Assembly: GCA_029817715.1 (NCBI GenBank)
Contig: JARUPY010000100.1
Span: 62,001 to 126,000 of the forward strand
Reading direction: 5' to 3'
Length of the DNA: 64,000 nt
Origin: Melastoma dodecandrum
Lineage: Eukaryota > Streptophyta > Magnoliopsida > Myrtales > Melastomataceae
Shown here: in pieces, positions 30,267-42,100 of the stretch
How positions within the stretch are numbered: position 1 is the first letter of the stretch
Layout: every line of letters starts with the position of its first letter
Program-made: the position numbers and the translations under genes
Notes under the pieces: model-generated
What the model saw: only the letters and a program-made list of their open reading frames with translations
Database searches by the model: none
What the model was told of the DNA's origin: nothing

Positions 30267-30697
30267 TGATATTGAGACAGTCAATCTCGATCAACCCAAA
30301 CAGGACGTCGAGCATGAGTCATTTTACTCACCATGGAACATAACATGACTCGAGAAAGAGCCAATCGAGCAACATCATATCGAGTTGAGAAGAATTTGTC
30401 GAAAATCTTAGAGACATTGCCAAATCTAAGTCAACAATAGTGAATCTGGACAGCTAGGCAAAGCGACGCAACATTACTGCTCCTGAAGGCTGCCCATGGT
30501 TCATTGAATTAAACCCTTGAAACTACCCCATTGATTCTTTATCTAAGAGAAAGCTTCCGTCCATTTTCTTACCTATAGTTCATCCCTTCTCAAGTTTCTC
30601 GAGTGAATACTCTTGTTTTCCTTTTCATTCAACTCGAGGAACCTTCTTTTCTAAACCTTGAGGTCGAGCTCGCCTTTTGGAACTTCCACCCGCATCA
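30267..30697 (+). repeat. 3' LTR of outer gypsy element (internally deleted)
   Basis: Begins TGATATTGAGACAG after a purine tract and ends CCCGCATCA. It aligns to both ends of 21065-21908 but lacks about 410 bp of the centre, the gap falling near 30520. Confidence 0.7.
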
Positions 30698-31165
30698 CTG
30701 GTAATAACTCATGGATCAGAATTGAAACAAATCTCGATGTGTCGGTGACATAGCACGTTCCCATGGGTCATGTCATGTCATGTCCCAACGTCTTGTAGCC
30801 GACGCATCGAATACAATGCTCATGATTCGAGTTCGGAAGTACGACAAAAATAAGTGAAGCCAAAGGGTCCAAGATCACATTATGGACATTTTGAAAAGAA
30901 AGATACTGTGAACACGAACGTGAATAGTCAAAGCAAGTTCATGTTCAATCATATCTGGTCGTGAAAATACTGTGTAAATATATTTTTCTTGCCTGTTTCG
31001 TACCACTGCTCAAAATCAGAAATGGAATAGCCAAATTCCAATTTTTCCTTTAATGGTAATCCCCGAATTGAAATAAATTTTATTTTGTACCGAAACACAC
31101 CACACACCGAGTATTCATCTTGGGTTTTCGCCCTATAAGTGACGGGGCCGCGGTTGCGATATTGG
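30698..31165. other. Intergenic DNA between gypsy LTR and CEN/TFL1 gene
   Basis: No gene recognised. It should contain the 3' UTR of the minus-strand CEN/TFL1 gene near 31000-31165. A short CATGTCATGTCATGTCC run lies near 30765-30785. Confidence 0.45.
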
Positions 31166-32015
31166 TCATCGCCTCCTGGCAGCTGTTTCTCTCTGTGCAT
31201 TGAAGTAAACGGCAGCAACCGGGGTATCGAGGTCATTCTCAATCGCAAAGTCACGGGTTCGGAAATGATCCCTTGAGGACGGCAGATTCATGATCTCTTG
31301 CCTTCTTTTCTGCTTGAATAGCACGAAGACAAACCTGTGAATCCCGATGTTCGGCCTTGGGATCTCATAGTTCACGATTTCCCTTCCTATAAGATGAAAA
31401 TATCTTTCGCTTAATTGGTATCAAACAAACCCAAAAAGAAAGAAAGCGTGATGCCTATTAAGATCGATACCAAATGTGGAATCGGTTGTGCCGGGGATGT
31501 TAGTCACAATCCTGCGAAAATATCTTACTCTTTAGAGAACCTAAAGTCGTAAAAACAAGATGGAGCGCGAGTTCTTCTTCAGAGAAAGGGAAGAAAGATC
31601 TTGTTATGTAGATATCGACTACTTAAAATAGCTTCAAAATTAAGAAACAAGATTATCAGGTTAGGGTTTTAACCAATGGAGATGTTCTCTCAAGTATGGA
31701 TCACTCGGGCCAGGAACATCTGGATCTGTCATCACCTTGGAGAAAAGATCAAAGATTTTCACGGCCGGCATATATAGTTTGAATAATAGTAAGAGGAAAT
31801 GGTTCAAAAGGTACCAGAGTGAAGAACGATCTCATGTCTCCGCCCTGGATCTCGACCCTAGGCTTGGCCGTGACGGCAGAAGGGAAGAGCTCATGACCAT
31901 TGGCGACTTGCCTCCCGTTGTAGTAGGTAACCATCATTCTGATTGAAGGCACGAAGGGATCGATCACGTCCCCGATTACTCCCCCTACTATGAGAGGCTC
32001 CAAAAGCCTGGACAT
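31166..32015 (-). CDS. TFL1: CEN/TFL1-type phosphatidylethanolamine-binding protein (flowering repressor)
   Basis: Four exons on the minus strand: 31815-32015 (201 bp), 31674-31735 (62 bp), 31471-31511 (41 bp), 31166-31386 (221 bp). The 62 and 41 bp middle exons are the family's conserved layout. All sites are GT-AG, product 174 residues. The protein reads [17 protein letters not shown], then [18 protein letters not shown], then [20 protein letters not shown], and ends QRETAARRR. Residue 85 is His (EHLHW), the TFL1-type residue where FT has Tyr, and the exon-4 loop ([17 protein letters not shown]) is TFL1-like. Such proteins bind FD-type bZIP factors through 14-3-3 proteins and hold back flowering and meristem determinacy. 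Oddities: IVGGVIGDV where IVGRVIGDV is usual, and NLPSS where NPPSS is usual. No frame damage. Paralogue (CEN or TFL1) not resolved. Confidence 0.93.
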
Positions 32016-33179
32016 CCCCTGGAAATAGAATTTGAACTCGAACTCGGGGCTATTGATAATTTTGATGGCGAATGAAGGTGGATGGAATCGTACCGAGCTT
32101 GTCTCTCCGGCAGTATTTATAGTAGGGAGGGTGCTATTGTTTTGTTGGACATCTCCTGCACTCGCCGGATGTTTCATTTTGTACCGCGCTTATATCAGTA
32201 AGTCCGCAGCTGTCATTAAACGCCATGGCGCCGGGGTAGGGGGGTGTTCACTCTAGCGGTTATTTCATTGGATTAAACTAAGTCCGACTTCAGAAAACTA
32301 CTTGGTGAGATGGAGATTCTCCAAAGGAAAAAGGGAAGAAGGGTATGAAATTCTAGCGAGCACCAACCAATTAAAGATATTAAATTTAAGATGGGAGATG
32401 GAATCTCGTTCCGAATTGAATAATTAACTGATGATATATGGTACGATCGCCATCGAGAGTTCGAGTTATTATATTTTTTAATACTTTGTTTTCGAACAGC
32501 TTATTATTCCTTTTTCTTTTCTTGTTCTAATTTTTTCAGATGAGGCCAAATAATATAATCATGGGAATTTCTCCCTTTTCGTGGGGGTCTCCGGTCTGAT
32601 GCATCATCCAGCTTGTCTGAACCAACCAGAGAGAAACCAATCAGTCGCCTCCAACTGAGAGGTTCCATGAACACAGCACACCACCACCACCACGACCACC
32701 AACACCAACTCTGGAACTCCTTTTTCCTTTTCATTTAGGGGAGGGGGGGAACTTTTGGGAGAATCAAACTTCCAATTCGGCAAAAGCAGACTTCATTCCC
32801 TCCCATATCGAACCTCGAACCTTTCCCTTAATTCGATCGACACTGGGAAGAGAATCTTTACCATTTTCGGACTCAGATTCTCTTCTCTCCCCCCCAAAAT
32901 CACCACCACTTCAAAACAATACTGATAGAATAGAACTAGAATTCTCCCTGTGCAAATCCCACTTCAATAGTTCCAAAGCCAGCACACCAAAACTCAGACC
33001 AAACCCTACCCTACCCTCACAATCTTCATCCAAGGAATTTAAAAGGGAATAATCCATCTGGCTATGGTTTCTCCCTCTTTATTACCCCAAGAAGTCTTTC
33101 TGAACTTCAACAGAATGAACCCAGAAAGGAGGCAGTATAGCATCGTATTATCAATAGGCTCCGGCCCAACTACGAGAAA
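32016..33179. other. Upstream region of CEN/TFL1 gene
   Basis: Probable promoter and leader of the minus-strand CEN/TFL1 gene, then intergenic DNA. A short CAC/CCA-rich run lies near 32680-32705. No other gene was recognised before the CCT5 pseudogene. Confidence 0.45.
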
Positions 33180-33727
33180 GGATTCCGAAGGAGATATGAC
33201 AGTCGTCAATCTTGAGTAACATTTTGACCACTTGAGTAGCCAGTAGTATCTGCTACTGCTTCTCGTAGTCTAAAAAACGTTCAGTTCCCGCATATTGTCC
33301 CGACATCATTGCAGACGATGCCATGGAATGGATTGTTCTCCTGAAAATCACGTTGCTAACTTTTTACGCAAATTGTTGCCTTGAAGGACAAACCGAAAAC
33401 ATCTACTCCTTGTAAAACGTCTGTGTTGGGAGAGACAGAGACAAAGATCTCAATACCTTAATTTGTTCAGATTTAACAGCAGATAGTGTCTCGATAGATT
33501 GTACCCACTATTCTCTGCAAGTGCCGTAGAAATAGAGTCCAAGGCATCTACAAACCCTCGAGCTTGTCAGTTTTCATGTACACAACCATTCATCCTCGAC
33601 ATAGTAGAAAATAGATGACAACTGATACCTGCTGTACTCCAGGGTAGCAATCAGCTGCAGCCTCAACAGCAATTGAGCAAGCAATTTCGGCTGAACCACC
33701 CCCATAAACAATGGAGTTATTTCGTAT
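33180..33727 (-). pseudogene. CCT5: CCT5 (TCP-1 epsilon) pseudogene, 3' part
   Basis: The minus strand reads [20 protein letters not shown] then [11 protein letters not shown], a splice-like GT, DSISTALAENSG, IETLSAVKSEQIK, ENNPFHGIVCNDVGT, and LLATQVVKMLLKIDD. These are consecutive blocks of the carboxyl half of the epsilon subunit of the cytosolic CCT chaperonin, which folds actin and tubulin. Introns remain (for example about 33640-33575), so it is not a retrocopy. A frameshift after AENSG and a stop after GTICGN break it. The coding text is cut at 33727 by a copia LTR and continues at 42011. Confidence 0.85.
33723..33727 (+). repeat. Target site duplication CGTAT (left)
   Basis: CGTAT is repeated at 42011-42015. 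Removing the element and one copy restores an unbroken stretch of CCT5-like text across the junction. Confidence 0.85.
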
Positions 33728-36185
33728 CGTTAACCTTGATTTTGATGATAAGCTTGAAAATCTATGTTATAAATTCATAGCACTGTATTACTAAACAACT
33801 CGCTTATCTTTAATGAAGAGCTTGAGCCAAGTGTTACTGAGCCACAACTAGTCTGAGCTATACGTTGCAACACTACAATAAGTCGTTACTGTTTTGTTAC
33901 GCTTGCTCACTTAAAATTTGGAAATATTTTCTTTTACAATATATTTCGAATTATCTCGGAATATATTTAAAACAAATATTGAGATGTCTAAATACATCGG
34001 ATAAGCTTTGGATTTTCCAAAAATTTTTTATTAGAAAACTCAAAATCAGTATATTGTCTTTCCAATTAAAGATTTGGAAATAATATAAGGAAAGTTACCA
34101 TTTGAGGACTTTCCATCTACGTTTCTGCGACCGTTGAGCAGGTATCCGCTCAGATTGGTCTGATCCGCTGATATTATGGAAGTCAATCAATGGGAATCGT
34201 CCTAATGAACCTGGACACCTTCCACGAAGTTTTTCCCATAAAAATCAGACAAGGCTCTCACATATTATTCTGCAAATAAATCATATGATCATAACGTGTG
34301 CGTAAGAAATGCGTTGTTGTACCGCTTGAAAAGTGTGTTGCTACACTATAACAAAGCCGTCCTGCATTACTACGCTTCAATTACCAAAACGAGAGAATAA
34401 TTATTACTTCAGCTTAATTGATGTGATTTTATCATATTTATGATAAATTATATTATCTTATTCGCATAATTACGTATGGGGATTATATATCTATGTTTGA
34501 AGACATTTGGAAATAGAATCTTTAATTATAGCAACATATTCTATCATATTCTATCTCTACGGCTAGAATAATGTTATTTATGTTTTGTTGTTGATAATGA
34601 TTAAAATAATAATCATACATTATTCTGGTGATGATTGGATCAAATCATACGAATTAGGAAAGTTGACAAAGATTTCTTTCCTTCTTGGTTGTTGTTACCA
34701 TTTAGTAGCTGTCCGCTGAACCTGATTACAGCGTGGTGACAGCTAGTTTTAGGAAAACAAAATATATGATTCATTCCCAATTAAAACCAGATGACATTCA
34801 TACACTCAACAACAAATCTATGTAGTCTGTGTGGTTGTCCAAAGCATGTGTGATCTGTTTGAAGCTTTGAGGAGTTGTGTGAGCTGTGTGATCGGCGGAG
34901 AATGAAAGGTGCTAAGTGATCGACTGGTTCTTACCTCTCGCAATCTGCGTGTAGGAGTGCCAAGGGCTGTGTGCCACCTTGGTCATAGTGAGAGGGACTG
35001 GGTGTCCTCGGTGCGTTCAATGAGCGGCTAGTGAATCGTCTAAGGGAAGCTAAGTGAATACCCGTGCTAATCGCAGTAACCAGTTGCTGACCCATCGGCA
35101 AGAAAATGTTTTTGTCGTGTCTTTTTGCAGGAAACTCTCGAACCTACGGAGTTTGAGCAGTTAGATACGCAATTGCGGGTGCGCGCCAGAAGTCTCATTC
35201 CTGTAGGGTAAAGCAGGAGTTGGAAACGCCGCCGGAATGGAAAGATGTCCTCCCGAGCATAGGGGTGCTGTGCAGAAGTCTCAACTTCCTGATACAGAGG
35301 GACAGTATAGCAGATTGCGTGGGAGCCGTCAGAGTAGAAAATTCGACCCTGTGCACTAGGTGTGCAATGTAGTGAGTCACGGTTGTGGTAACTGTGCACG
35401 TCCGAACTGAGTATAGGACGGATACCCCGACTTCGCTATGTGAGAAGTCAGGTCCCGTTGTATGAGGAACCAATCCCTGTTTTATCTCTTTTGTTCTCTG
35501 ACTCTTTGCGGTTGTCTCTTGAGTGCTTACAGGCTCATCTTGAGAAGAGACAAAAGTTGTGTGGAAATCCTCTGTTGAGCTATTAAGTGTTAAAGCATCC
35601 TGTACTGTGAACCAGAAACGGGCTACTCTTTGAGAAGTCGTTCTGTCACTTTAAGGAATTATTTGTGAGGTTTTACGCTCTAACACAACGTTGTCTTTGT
35701 CCTTTGATAGATAGGCTTACGCCTAAGCGACAACGTGCTGTGTGGAAATCCTTTAAGCAATCAACTGCTAAGTGTGAGCATCATTCTACTAGAAACGAGA
35801 AGACGTCCATTGTGTGAGTAGCTGATCGTTGCCCAGGAGTGATCTCCTCTTGTAAAGGATTTTAAATCTCACTTGTTGAGATACCGAAAGCCTAGTGCAA
35901 AAGATTCATTTGCACCCATTATATTTATATAGTGGAATCACCTCTAGGGTGGACAGTTGACGTAGGTCGATTAAGGCCGAACCACTATAAAATAATTGTA
36001 TCTCTTATGATCGTGCTTACATCCATACTAGTATCTAACGATCAAAATCGTAACGCTTACAGCAAGCCGACCTCACTTTTGAGAAACGCTTTGTTGTGAC
36101 ACAATATGCTTTCGCATAAGCTGAGAAAGGACGAAAAAGTGATAAACACTAATTCACCCCCCTAGTGTACATAAATGATCCAACA
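33728..36185 (+). repeat. 5' LTR of SIRE-like element (2458 bp)
   Basis: Collinear with 39587-42010 over its whole length, with many substitutions and small indels. It ends ATGATCCAACA. The first bases (CGTTAACCTTG) have drifted from the TGAACAACCTTGG seen in the 3' copy. Open frames in it (for example 35067-35473) are not genes. Confidence 0.92.
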
Positions 36186-36186
36186 A

Positions 36187-36200
36187 TTTGTATAAGAGCG
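36187..36200 (+). promoter_or_regulatory. Degenerate primer-binding site
   Basis: TTTGTATAAGAGCG lies where the copia primer-binding site (TGGTATCAGAGC) is expected and matches it imperfectly. Confidence 0.6.
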
Positions 36201-36363
36201 GTTTTGCTGGAAAGTTTTTTATGTGATTGCTAGTACAGAACTTTGTTGTTGTACCTAAGGATCATAATAGCGTGTTGCTTAAATTTTTACATTAAGCACA
36301 GTAATGTGCTTCTGAGTTGTAAGAAATCATAACTGAGCAGGACAACACTTCTCATATTGAAAA

Positions 36364-37160
36364 ATGAGAATGGAGTTGTTCATTGGAGCGAAAGAAGTCG
36401 ATTGCTGGCAAATTATAATGGAAGGAGACCTTACGGTTCCTCCACATAATCCTAGCGATATTCGGAATGAAATTGAAAGAAAGAGAATAATCTCTCTCGA
36501 TACTAAAGCAAGGCATTACTTAGTGTGCACTCTAGCAGGAAATGAATTTAATTGCGTCTCTACTTGTAAGACTGTGAAAGAAATGTGGGATAGACTTGCT
36601 TTGATCTATGAGGGAACAGAACAAGTCAAAGAATCCAAAGTGAATGCATTAGTAACTCAATACGAAGCATTCAAAATGAAAAAAGGATGAGTCGATAAAT
36701 CAAATGTTTGATAGACTCATCAAAATCACTAATCACATGAAATCTCTTGGCAAAACCATTTCTAATTTTGAGTTGGTCAGAATAATACTTCGCTCTTTGC
36801 TTAAATCTTGAGAAGCCAAGAAAACGGCAATTGAAGAAGCAAAAGACTTGACAAGCTTAAGTCTTCAACAACTACTTGGTTCTCTTGTCGCATATGAGAA
36901 TGAGAACAAGCTCGCTGAAGAAAAGAAATCCAATGCTATTGCATTTAAAGGAAGTCTTGATACTTCTGATGAATATGAGGATGAGTTTTCATCTAATTTA
37001 CATACTGAAATCTCCTTGATGGCAAGGAAATTCAAAAACTATCTTCGCAAAAACTGGTTCTAGGGAAAGCGAGATGCTAAAAAGAAAAATCCAAAACCAC
37101 ACCAAGGTAAATGTGGTATGTGTTTTGAATGCAATAAATCTGGTCATATGAGGCCAGATT
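36364..37160 (+). pseudogene. SIRE-like gag remnant
   Basis: Residues ARHYLVCTLAGNEFNCVS and TVKEMWDRLALIYEGTEQV are the UBN2-type gag core. After a stop at about 36690 the text continues in other frames (SLQQLLGSLVAYENENKLAE about 36870) to a CCHC knuckle near 37120 (CFECNKSGHMRPDC). At least two frame breaks. Confidence 0.82.
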
Positions 37161-37192
37161 GCCCTCTCTGAAATGAGAAATGCAAATCTTCA

Positions 37193-39580
37193 ATGGCGTC
37201 TTGGAGTGACAGTGATGAGGAATCAGATCAGGATGACGAAACAACAAATCTCTGCTATATGGCGCAAACTGATTCTGACACTGAGAAGGTAGATGCTTTC
37301 TCTCCCTTTGCTCTATCATCTGATGAAAATGAAAATCTCTTTACGGAGTTATATAACAAACTCGAGTCACTGACTTCAAGCAACAAAGTTCTCAAGAGAG
37401 AGAATAAACTCTTGAATGCTGAGAACGCTTCTCTTAAGGAAGAGTTATCAGCAAAGGCTAGGAAATTGGTAAAGTAACTTTCTCAATCTAGGTTAAAGAT
37501 TAATGAATTGCAGCAGCAACTCAGTGCTGCGCACAACAAAACTGGTTTATGTGTGCACGAGATGCATAAATCTGGAAATGAGAAACATTTAAATCTTGAG
37601 CATGCTCTTTCATTTTAGGGATGCTTCAAGACCATTGCCAAGGATCATGAATGGTATTTGGACAGTGGTTGCTCGAGGCACATGACAGGAGACATCTCCT
37701 TATTCACCACTCTGACTTTTCAGGATGGTGGTTCTGTCACTTTTGGTGACAACGGAAAAGGAATTATAAAAGGAATAAGATCCATTTGTGGTTCGGATTC
37801 CCTATTGATTGAAGGAGTCCTTTATGTTAAAGGCCTCCAGCACAATTTGATTAGTATTAGTCAGTTGTGCGACAAGAGCTATCATGTTGCCTTCAATGAG
37901 AAAACATGTACTGTTTCACGAGGTGATGTTATGTGTTTCATTGGTAAACGCAAAAAAAACATCTATATCATGTCTTTTAAGAATATCTCCGCCGGAGAAA
38001 ATTGTCTTATGTCCATTAAGGACGAAGCTACTCTATGGCATAGAAGGTTGGGACATGCAAACTATGACTTGCTGTCCAAACTAGTCAGAAAAGTTGCCAT
38101 TAAGGGATTACCTTAAATCAAGTTTGACAATGACAAGATATGTAAAGCTTATGCAAATGGCAAACAAACAAAGGTGTCCTTCAAAAGAAAAAATATGGTT
38201 TCAAGTAAGGAGCCACTTGAATTACTTCATATGGACTTGTTTGGTCCTATAAGGACTCATAGTCTACGATGTAAACGATATGGATTAGTTGTTGTTGACG
38301 ACTTCTCCATATTCACTTGGGTCAAGTTTTTAGCCCACAAAAGTTATACGTTTACAACCTTTGAAACTCTAGTTATACAACTTCAAAATGAGAAAGATGT
38401 TTCTCTCCAAAGCATTAGAACGGATCATGGTACTGAATTTGAGAACTATGACTTTACTTCCTCCTTTGAGAAATATGGTATTAATCATAATTTATCAGCT
38501 TCGTATAATACTCCACAACAAAAAAAAGTCATAGAGTGAATGACATAACCTTACAAGACATGGCGAGAACCATGATGTTGGAAAATGAGGTAGCTAAGAA
38601 CCTCTGGGCTGAAGCTATAAGCACACTCTATTATATCTCAAATCGAGTGCACTTAAGGTATTCTTTAGGCAAAACTCTTTATGAGCTATATATAGGGAGA
38701 AAGCCAAACATTTCATACTTCCATCTGTTTGGAAGTAAATGCTACATTCTAAGACAGATAAGAGATGGTGTCAGAAAATTTGATGCTCGTTCTAATGAGG
38801 GGATCTTCTTAGGATATTCTCCACCAGCAAAGCATATAAAGTTTTCAATAAGAGAACTCTTGTTGTTGAAGAATCAATCAATGTTAAAATTGATGATTCA
38901 CTAACTGAGGAAGAAGATGTTGTTGCAAAAGCATCAGGATCCTCAAATATAGAACCAACTGGAGAATTACAGCAGACACCTGCTGAAAGTAATCCAAATG
39001 AAAATTACGTGGCAGAAGGACAAGATGTTCCTACTGCAAATACAAAAAACAATCCTGACTTACAGGATGAACAAATAAGGGGTCGTGTTCCCTCCTTATA
39101 AAAGAAAAGGCATTCTATTGACCAAGTCATAAGACCATTGCATATTGGAGTGCGAACTCGAAATATAGCAAATATGTTCTGTGAACACTCTGCTTTTATC
39201 TCTCAAAAGAAACCTCAAGGCATTGATGTTGCGCTTGATGATCCAAAATGGATCCTCGCAATGCAAGAGGAACTACACCAATTTGAGAGGAATAATGTCT
39301 GGTGTCTAGTACCTAGATCAAATGATCGTTCCATTACTGGAACAAAATGGGTTTATCGTAACAAACTCGATAAGTCTAGAAATGTTGTAAGAAACAAAGT
39401 TAGACTTGTAGCAAAAGGTTACTCTCAAGATGAGGGTATCGATTATGATGCGACGTCTGCTCCTGTGGCACGTCTTGAAGTAATACGTCTACTCTTAGCG
39501 TATGCTTGTTATAATAACTTCAAGTTATTTTAAATAGTTGTGAAAAGTACATTCCTAAATGGTGATCTAAAAGAGGAAGT
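37193..39580 (+). pseudogene. SIRE-like pol remnant (PR, INT, 5' end of RT)
   Basis: 37193-37477 is an acidic linker with a heptad-rich end. 37658-38116 holds the protease (DSGCSRHMTG) and GAG-pre-integrase. 38174-38539 holds integrase (LLHMDLFGPIRT, VVDDFSIFTWVKFL, IRTDHGTEFEN). 38536-38904 holds its end. 39138-39580 holds the first third of RT (DPKWILAMQEELHQFERN, TKWVYRNKLD, LVAKGYSQDEGIDY). It stops in LNGDLKEEVY, directly against the 3' LTR. Confidence 0.87.
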
Positions 39581-39586
39581 GTATTG

Positions 39587-42010
39587 AACAACCTTGGTTT
39601 TGATGATGAGCTTGAGAAGCTATGTAATAAATTCATAGGATTGTGTTGATGTAACACCTCGCTTATCTTTAGTGATGAGCTTGAGCAAAGTGTTGCTGAG
39701 GCACAACTAGCCTGAGATATACATTATTACACTACAGTAAGTCGTTACTGTTTTGCTACGCTTGCTCACTAGAAATTTGGCAATATATTTCAAATTATCT
39801 CGGAATATATTTAAAATAAATATTAAGATGTCTAAATACATCGGATAAGCTTTGGATTTTTCAAATCCTTTTATTAGGCAACTCAAAATCAGAATGTTGT
39901 CTTTCCAATTAAAGATTTGGAAACAGTATAAGGGAAGTTACCGTTTGAGGACTTTTTGTCCCTTTTCTGCGACCGTTGAGCAGGTATCCGCTCAGATTGG
40001 TTTGATCCACTGATATTATGGAAAACAATCAATAGGAATCATCCTAATGAATCTGAACACCTCTCACGAAATTTTTCCCATAAAAATCAAACAAGGCTCT
40101 CAGATATTATTCTGACAATAAATCATACGATGATGACATGTGCGTCAAAAATGCGTTGTTGTACCGCTTAAAAAGTGTGTTGCTACACTACAGCAAAGTC
40201 ATACTGCATTACTGCGCTACAATTACCAAAACGAGAAAATAATTATTATTCAGCTTAATTGCTGTTATTTTATCATATTTATGATAAATTATATTATCTT
40301 ATTCAGATTATTACGTATGGGGATCATATAGTTATGTTTGGAGACATTTGGAAATAGAATCTCTAATTATAGCAACATATTCTATCATATTCTATCTCTA
40401 CGGCCATTAAGGAATAATGTTATTTCCGTTCTGCCATTGGTAATGATTAAAATAATAATCAGACATCATTCTGATGATGATTGGATCAAATCATACGAAT
40501 TAGGAAAATTGACAAAGATTCATTTCCTTCTTGGTCGTTGTGACCGTTAAGCAGCTGTCCCTGAACTTGATTATAGCGTGGTGAAAGCTGGTTTTGGGGA
40601 AACAAAATATCTTATTCATTCCTAATTAAAACCAGACAATATTCATACACTCAACAACGAATCTGTGTGGTCTGTGTGGTTGTCCAAAGCATGTGTGATC
40701 TGTGTGAAGCTTTGAGGAGCTGTGTCAGTTGTGTGAATGGTGGAGAACAGAAGGTGCTAAGTGATCAACTGGCTCTTACCTCTCACAATCTGCGTGTGGG
40801 AGTGCCAAGGGCTATGTGCCACCTTGGTCGTCGTGAGAGGGATAGTGTGTCCTCGGTGCATTCAACGAGCGGCTTGCGAATCGTCTAAGGGAATCTAAGT
40901 GAATACCCGTGCTGATCGCAGTAACCAGTTGTTGACCCATCGGTAAGAAGCCGTTTTTGTCGTATCTTTTCACAGGAAATTCTCGAACCTACGGAGTTTG
41001 AGTAGTTAGACACGCACTTGTGGGTGCGCCAGAAGTCTCGTGCCTACAAGGTAGAGCAGGAGTTGGGAACGCCGCCGGAGTGGAAAGAGGTCCTCCCGAG
41101 CACAGGGGTGCTGTGCAGAAGTCTCGACCTCCTGATACAGAGGGACAGTAGAGCATGTTGCATGGGAGCCGCCAGAGCTGAAAATTCCACCCCATGCATT
41201 AGGTGTGCAGTGCAATGGGTCATGGTTGTGGTAACAGTGCACATCCGAACTGAGAATAGGACAGATACCTCGACTTCGCTGTGTGAGAAGTCAGGTTCCG
41301 TTGTGTGAGGAACCAATTCATGTTTTATCTATTTTGTTCTTTGACTCTTGTGGTTGTCTCTTGAGTGCTTACATACTCATCTTGAGAAGAGACAAAAGCT
41401 GTGTGGAAACCCTTTGCTGAGCTATTAAGTATTGAAGCATTCATGTACTGTGAACCAGAAATGAGCTGCTCTTTAAGAAGTCGTTCTGTCACTGTAAGGA
41501 ATTATTTGTGAGGATTTATACTCTAACACAACGTTGTCTTTCTGCTTTGATAGACAGGCTTACGCTTTAGCGACAACGTGCTGCCTAGAAATCCTTTGAG
41601 CAACCAACTGCTGAATGTGAGCAAACGTCCACTGTATGAGGAACTGATCGTTGCCCATGAGTGATCTCCTCTTGTAAAGGATTTTAAATCTCACTTGTTG
41701 AGATATCGAAAACCTAATGCAAAAGGTTCATTTGCACCCATTATATTTATATAGTGAAATCACCTATACGGTGGAAAGTGGACGTAGGTCGATTAAGGTC
41801 AAACCACTATAAAACAATTGTGTCCCTTACGATCGTTCTTACACCCATACGAGTATCTAACGATCAAAATCATAACGCTTACAGCGAGCCGACCTCACTT
41901 CTGAGAAACGCTTTGCTATGATACGGTACGCTTCCGCATACGTTGAGAAAAGGCGAAAAAGTGATAAACTCTAATTCACACACCTCTTAGTGTACATAAA
42001 CGAACCAACA
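39587..42010 (+). repeat. 3' LTR of SIRE-like element (2424 bp)
   Basis: Starts TGAACAACCTTGG immediately after RT codons and ends CGAACCAACA. Collinear with the 5' LTR. Confidence 0.92.
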
Positions 42011-42100
42011 CGTATCAGGTTCCTCCCACACAATGCATCATGGATGTTACGCTTGGTTTCCTCTATCATCATCTTGTTACCAGAAGGATCATCAAAATTA
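42011..42100 (-). pseudogene. CCT5: CCT5 (TCP-1 epsilon) pseudogene, upstream part
   Basis: The minus strand reads [20 protein letters not shown], then ALCGRNLIR up to the target duplication, directly ahead of [12 protein letters not shown] on the other side of the retrotransposon. Upstream of 42100 the match ends, probably at an intron; no earlier exons were recognised. Confidence 0.85.

Larger units (their letters stand above)
21065..30697 (+). mobile_element. Decayed Ty3-gypsy retrotransposon, outer copy (interrupted)
   Basis: A plus-strand gypsy element whose two halves flank an inserted minus-strand gypsy element. Left half: 5' LTR (21065 to about 21908), primer-binding site (21910-21921), gag text such as EFINWIHTVKHIFEYEEVP (about 22200) and MKRAMTKRLFPEHYR, then the protease region up to NFWIGKNYRMK (about 23060). 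Right half: protease resumes VLCDVIRRMHVTFLGRS (about 28395), RT with [10 protein letters not shown] (about 29000), integrase text (about 29450-29900), and the integrase tail KGPFKIAKRVNNNSYMI (about 30110). A polypurine tract (CAGGGAGGA) precedes the 3' LTR at 30267. Many stops interrupt it; it is a relic. Confidence 0.85.
33728..42010 (+). mobile_element. SIRE-like Ty1-copia retrotransposon in CCT5 pseudogene
   Basis: An 8283-bp element with LTRs of about 2.4 kb, unusually long for copia but typical of the SIRE/Maximus group. The CGTAT duplication flanks it. Internal region: gag (from about 36364) with a knuckle CFECNKSGHMRPDC (about 37120), protease DSGCSRHMTG (about 37660), GAG-pre-integrase ATLWHRRLGHANY (about 38030), integrase to about 38900, and the start of RT to LNGDLKEEVY (39580). 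The 3' LTR then starts at once; the RT palm, RNase H, polypurine tract and any env-like region are absent. Frame breaks are common. It is defective and non-autonomous. Confidence 0.9.

Noticed and set aside
35067..35473. Open frames in the SIRE-like LTR (also 40667-41316)
   Set aside because: They lie in both LTR copies, differ in frame between copies and match no protein family I know.
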